Assembly (NCBI GenBank): GCA_007858575.1
Contig: CP042279.1
Location: forward strand, 2,666,001-2,730,000
From: Streptomyces sp. WAC08241
GTDB lineage: Bacteria; Actinomycetota; Actinomycetes; Streptomycetales; Streptomycetaceae
Direction: 5' to 3'
DNA: 64,000 nucleotides
Shown: in pieces, positions 60,092 through 64,000 of the stretch
How positions within the stretch are numbered: position 1 is the stretch's first letter
Layout of the letters: every line of letters begins with the position of its first letter
Notes under the pieces: generated by a model
What the model was told of the DNA's origin: nothing
The model's database searches: none
The model's input: only the letters and a program-made list of their open reading frames with translations
Translations under genes and position numbers: made by a program

Positions 60092-62623
60092 CTACGCCGC
60101 TTCGGCGGGACTCTCCGCGTCTCGCGGTGGGCGCCGCCCCGGCGTCGCCCTTGCGGACCGTGCAGTGGATCGAGTCGCCCACCACGTCGGCCACGATCGT
60201 GTCGCCGGGTTCGGCGTCGCCGCCGAGCAGCAGGGAGGCGACCCGGTTGTCGAGTTCGGTCTGGATGGTGCGGCGCAGCGGCCGGGCGCCGAACGCCGGC
60301 TGGTGGCCGTGGGCGACGAGGAGCTTCTTGGCCGCCTCGGTGACCTCCAGGGTCATGCCCTGCGCGTGGACGCGGTGCTTGCTGCGGTCCAGGAGGTGGT
60401 CGACGATCTCCGACAGGTCCTCCTCGGTGAGGCTGTGGAAGACGATGATGTCGTCGATGCGGTTGAGGAACTCGGGCAGGAAGCGGCCCCGCAGGTCCTC
60501 CATCAGTCGGTCCTTGAGCTCGGCCGCGTCCCCCTGGTGGTCGAGGATGCGGTGGGCGCCGATGTTGGACGTCATGATGACGACGCAGTGGCGGAAGTCG
60601 ACCGTGCGGCCCTGGCCGTCCGTGAGGCGCCCGTCGTCGAGGATCTGGAGGAGGGTGTTGAAGACGTCCGGGTGCCCCTTCTCGATCTCGTCGAACAGGA
60701 CCACGCTGTAGGGCTGGCGGCGGACCTTCTCGGTGAGCTGGCCGGCCTCCTCGCAGCCGACGTACCCGGGAGGCGCTCCGACGAGCCGGGCGACCGTGTG
60801 CTTCTCCTGGAACTCGCTCATGTCGAACCGGATCATGCGGCCCTCGTCGCCGAAGAGCAGGTCGGCGAGCGTCTTGGCGAGTTCGGTCTTGCCGACGCCG
60901 GTGGGGCCGAGGAAGAGGAAGGAGCCCACGGGGCGGTCGGGGTCGCCCATGCCGGCCCGGTTGCGGCGCACGGCCTCGGAGACCGCCGTGACCGCCTCGT
61001 CCTGGCCGACGATCCTGGCGTGCATCTCCTCCTCCAGCCTGAGGAGCTGCTCTTCTCGCCGGCGGTGAGCCGGGAGACCGGGATGCCGGTGCGGCGGGAC
61101 ACGATGTCGGCGATGTCGGCGGCCGTGACGGAGACGACGCCCTCGCGCCGCTCCTCGATGCCCGCGAGCTCGCCCTCGACCTCGGCGATCCGCCGCTTGA
61201 GGTCGGAGGCCTTCGAACTCCTCGCCCGCGACGGCCTGGTCCTTCTCGCGGCGCAGCTTCGCCAGCGTGTCCTCGCGGCCGACCACCTCGGTGGAGCGCC
61301 CGCCGCCGCGCAGCCGCACCCGGGCGCCGGCCTGGTCCATCAGGTCGATGGCCTTGTCGGGCAGGAAGCGGTCGCTGATGTAGCGGTCGGAGAGCTCCGC
61401 CGCCGCCGTGAGGGCGCCGTCGGCGAAGCGGACCCGGTGGTGGGCCTCGTAGGCGTCCCGCAGCCCTTCGAGGATCTGCACGGTCTCCTCGACGGTCGGC
61501 TCGGGGATCAGGACGGGCTGGAAGCGGCGTTCGAGGGCGGCGTCCTTCTCGATGTGCTTGCGGTACTCGTCGATGGTGGTCGCGCCGACCACGTGCAGCT
61601 CGCCGCGGGCGAGGGCCGGCTTGAGCATGTTGCCGGCGTCCATCGAGCCCTCGCCGGTGGCGCCGGCGCCGACGACGGTGTGCAGCTCGTCGATGAAGAG
61701 GACGATGTCGCCCCGGGCCTCCTGGACGTCCTCGATGACCTTCTTCAGGCGCTCCTCGAACTGTCCGCGGTACTGGGCGCCGGCCACCATCCCGGAGAGG
61801 TCGAGGGAGACGACCCGCTTGTCCTTGAGGGTGTCGGGCACCTCGCCGGCCACGATGCGCTGGGCGAGGCCCTCCACGATGGCGGTCTTGCCGACGCCGG
61901 GCTCGCCGATGAGGACGGGGTTGTTCTTGGAGCGCCGGGAGAGGATCTCGACGGTCTGCTCGATCTCCTCGGCCCGTCCGACCACGGGGTCGAGCTTCCC
62001 GGCCCTCGCCTCCTCGGTGAGGTCCCGGCCGAACTCGTCGAGGGCGGTGGCCGGCTGCTTCGGGGCGGCGGGGGCGCCCTCTCCGCCGAAGGCCGCCCGG
62101 TCCGCGGCGCCGCGCAGCTTCGAGACGTCCAGGTCCTCGGCGCGCAGGAAGCGGGAGGCGCCGGAGTCGGGGTCGCCGAGGAGGGCGCCGAGGATGTGCT
62201 CGGGGCCGATGTAGGAGACGCCGGCGGCCTGGGAGCGGGCGTGGGCGAGGGCGAGGGTGCGCTTGGCCGCCGGGGTGAGGCCGGGCTCCGAGGAGGGCTC
62301 GGCGGACTCCCCGGGCAGCGCCTCGGCGATCCGGTCCGCGAGGGCGTCGGGGTCCACGCCGCCCTGGGCGAGCAGCCTGCGGGAGGGGTCGACCCGGGTG
62401 GCGGCCCACAGCAGGTGCTCGGTGTCGAGGTCGGACGTGCCGTCCTCGGCCGCCTTGCGGGTGGCCAGGTTGAGCAGTTCGTGCGAGGACTCCGTGAGCA
62501 GCCTTCCGATGGGCACGCGCTGCACGGCCGGGGCGAGGAGGCCGGCGACATGCCGAAGAACCGGTTCAGCATCTCGCTGAACGGATCGGAGGAACCGAAA
62601 GGTGAACCGAACGCCATCGACAT
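60092..62623 (-). CDS. ATP-dependent Clp protease ATP-binding subunit (ClpC/ClpB-like), frameshifted
   Basis: This Hsp100 AAA+ unfoldase has about 843 aa. The N-terminal Clp-N repeat region ([32 protein letters not shown]) is preceded by a Gly/Phe-rich [20 protein letters not shown]. Domain 1 has Walker [21 protein letters not shown] and Walker [16 protein letters not shown]. Domain 2 has [20 protein letters not shown] and [16 protein letters not shown]. The middle segment is short, more ClpC than ClpB. Start ATG 62623 has GGAGCAG upstream. Frame changes lie near 62545, 61220, 61050 and 60110. It unfolds proteins, probably for disaggregation or ClpP. It converges with fdhD. Confidence 0.9.
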
Positions 62624-62788
62624 GTCTGCTCCAGAGAAGCGTGGGGGAATCCTCTCACTGAAACGCCATGTCCACCGCTCCGCAAACGGACGAACGGGAC
62701 GGCCGGGGCCGTGGCCGGGGCCCCGGGACCGGCGCGAACGGAACGTCCGCCGCGCCGGCCCGTCCCACGGCCCGGGTGGGCGGTCTGG

Positions 62789-64000
62789 CTACTCCTCCTC
62801 GTCCCACGGCGGTTCGGACTCGTCGAAGTCGAAGGGCGGTTCGTCGTCGTACGGGGCGGCGGGCGCGGGCTCGGACGCCGCTTCCGTCCGGGCGGGCGCG
62901 ACCGGAGCCGGGGCGTCTCCCGCCGGGGCCGGGGCCGGGTCCTGTCCGGCCGGGGCCGCGGGGCCGGTCTCCGCCAGGGTCTCCAGGACGCCCTCGGCGT
63001 ACTTGGTCAGCTTGGCCTCGCCGACCCCGCCGACGGTGCCCAGTTGCTCGACCGTGATGGGGCGCAGGGTCGCGATCTCCCGCAGCGTCGCGTCGTGGAA
63101 GACGACGTACGCCGGGACGCTCCTGCTCGCGGGCGGTCGCGGCCCGCCAGGCGCGGAGCGCCTCGAAGACCGGCACGGCTCGGCCGGCAGGTCGACCGGC
63201 ACGCGGGCGCCCTTTCCGGAGCGGCTCCCGGGCTCCTTCCGGGCCGGGGCGACCGCCTTCTCCTTGCGCATCTGGACGGTGCGGCGTCCGCCCAGGACCT
63301 CGCCGCTCTGCTCGGTGAGGACGAGCGTCCCGTAGTCCCCTCGACCGCGATCAGCCCCTGGGCGAGGAGCTGGCGGACGATCCCGCGCCACTCGGCGGTG
63401 CCCAGGTCGGAGCCGACGCCGAACACCGAGAGGGCGTCGTGGTCGAACTGGATGACCTTCGCCGTCCGCTTGCCCTGGAGGATGTCGATGATCTGGCCCG
63501 CGCCGAACTTCTGGCGCCGCTCCTTGGCGAGCCGCCACACCGTGGACAGCAGCTTCTGCGCGGCGACCGTGCCGTCCCAGGACTCGGCCGGGGTCAGGCA
63601 GGTGTCGCAGTTGCCGCAGGGCTCGCCCTTCTGCCCGAAGTACTCCAGGAGGCGGACCCGGCGGCAGTCGACGGTCTCGCAGAGCGCCAGCATGGCGTCC
63701 AGGTGCATGGCGAGGCTCCGGCGGTGCTGCTCGTCGCCCTCGGAGGAGTCGATGAGCTTGCGCTGCTGGACCACGTCCTGGAGGCCGTACGCCAGCCACG
63801 CCGTGGCCGGTTCGCCGTCGCGGCCGGCGCGGCCGGTCTCCTGGTAGTAGCCCTCGACGGACTTCGGCAGGTCGAGGTGGGCCACGAACCGCACGTCCGG
63901 CTTGTCGATGCCCATGCCGAAGGCGATCGTCGCCACCACGACGACCCCGTCCTCGCGCAGGAAGCGGGCCTGGTTCGCGGCGCGGGTGCGGGCGTCCATG
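62789..64000 (-). CDS. recQ: RecQ-type ATP-dependent DNA helicase, 5' end outside window, frameshifted
   Basis: This is the C-terminal 400 residues of a RecQ helicase. Motif V is [20 protein letters not shown] and motif VI is [18 protein letters not shown]. The RQC zinc site is [20 protein letters not shown]. After a frame change near 63345, the region before the end has an HRDC-like domain ([58 protein letters not shown]). The C-terminus is an acidic Pro/Ala tail ending PPWDEEE at 62789. It unwinds 3'-5' DNA in repair and recombination. Other changes lie near 63180 and 63130. The N-terminal helicase motifs lie beyond base 64000. The clp promoter is in the 62624-62788 gap. Confidence 0.92.
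   Translation of the reverse strand, partial: HGRPHPRREPGPLPARGRGRRGGDDRLRHGHRQAGRAVRGPPRPAEVRRGLLPGDRPRRPRRRTGHGVAGVRPPGRGPAAQAHRLLRGRRAAPPEPRHAPGRHAGALRDRRLPPGPPPGVLRAEGRALRQLRHLPDPGRVLGRHGRRAEAAVHGVAARQGAAPEVRRGPDHRHPPGQADGEGHPVRPRRPLGVRRRLRPGHRRVARDRPPAPRPGADRGRGDYGTLVLTEQSGEVLGGRRTVQMRKEKAVAPARKEPGSRSGKGARVPVDLPAEPCRSSRRSAPGGPRPPASRSVPAYVVFHDATLREIATLRPITVEQLGTVGGVGEAKLTKYAEGVLETLAETGPAAPAGQDPAPAPAGDAPAPVAPARTEAASEPAPAAPYDDEPPFDFDESEPPWDEEE

Noticed and set aside
57424..62409. A 1,661-codon open frame on the minus strand
   Set aside because: It is a GC-rich shadow. It runs through the plus-strand fdhD and GreA-like genes, has the Arg/Pro/Gly composition of a wrong frame, and real Clp and DUF1345 motifs lie in other frames.
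60165..63335. A 1,056-codon plus-strand open frame opposite clp and recQ
   Set aside because: It is antisense to clear Clp and RecQ motifs. It has the Leu/Val/Asp-rich composition typical of the antisense of a GC-rich gene and matches no family.

Overview
The window is very GC-rich, with strong third-position G/C bias, GTG starts, GGAGG-type ribosome sites and many actinobacterial protein families. These include DUF5999, DUF6082, DUF6624, NsdA-like TPR regulators, large STAND/LuxR ATPases, SigE-type sigma factors and FdhD. I read it as a Streptomyces or close-relative chromosome. Almost every gene longer than about 200 codons is interrupted by one or more single-base frameshifts, usually at G or C runs, while the protein continues intact in a neighbouring frame. 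This looks like uncorrected indel error in the assembly, not mass gene decay. I therefore annotate across the frameshifts and give the full gene span, and spans of such genes are reconstructions.

Layout. (1) 1-1.9 kb: a seven-TM MAB_1171c-type protein with an ImmA/IrrE metallopeptidase. (2) 2-7.6 kb: a sugar island. A minus-strand operon holds a nucleotide-sugar dehydrogenase, an unknown protein and a GT4 glycosyltransferase. It is divergent from a GT2 glycosyltransferase and followed by a TauD-like dioxygenase. (3) 7.7-14.4 kb: a tightly coupled minus-strand operon, in transcription order a 36-aa Cys peptide, a conserved hypothetical, DUF5999, a small unknown, a GH15 glucoamylase/trehalase, a 65-aa ORF, an M14 zinc carboxypeptidase and a degenerate Ser/Thr kinase with a helical tail. 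(4) 14.7-20.3 kb: DUF6082, DUF6624, a hypothetical, an RsbW-like ATPase and a resolvase-like protein. These are divergent from an NsdA-like regulator across an array of 11-bp-spaced GACTTCT repeats, and an NAD-dependent epimerase follows.

(5) 20.9-28.5 kb: pirin and AhpD-like pair, XRE/NB-ARC regulator, AraC regulator, ECF sigma and membrane partner, PIG-V-type mannosyltransferase. (6) 28.5-34.3 kb: a complete ABC importer (binding lipoprotein, two permeases, ATPase) plus a HAD phosphatase, divergent from a GntR/UTRA repressor with a palindromic operator; 2-aminoethylphosphonate or polyamine uptake is plausible. (7) 34.4-40.6 kb: an IS5-like transposase remnant, a small acidic protein, an aldo/keto reductase, a small membrane protein and a NACHT STAND NTPase of about 1,160 aa beside tRNA-Pro(GGG). 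(8) 40.7-50.7 kb: a STAND regulator, a DUF309 gene with a pentapeptide minisatellite, DUF488, TetR with a divergent PAP2 phosphatase, a DMT transporter, an SPFH protein coupled to an NAD-kinase-like protein behind twin palindromes, and a GNAT acetyltransferase.

(9) 51-64 kb: a secreted S8 protease with an in-frame TGA, a LuxR-type LAL regulator, a maltokinase-cap-like protein, a GreA-like factor, a DUF1345 membrane protein, a C-terminal scrap of an FdhF-type molybdoenzyme next to fdhD, a Clp ATPase, and recQ running off the right edge.

The most interesting units are the carboxypeptidase/pseudokinase operon, the NACHT protein at the tRNA, the SPFH/NAD-kinase-like pair, and the iteron-flanked regulator locus.
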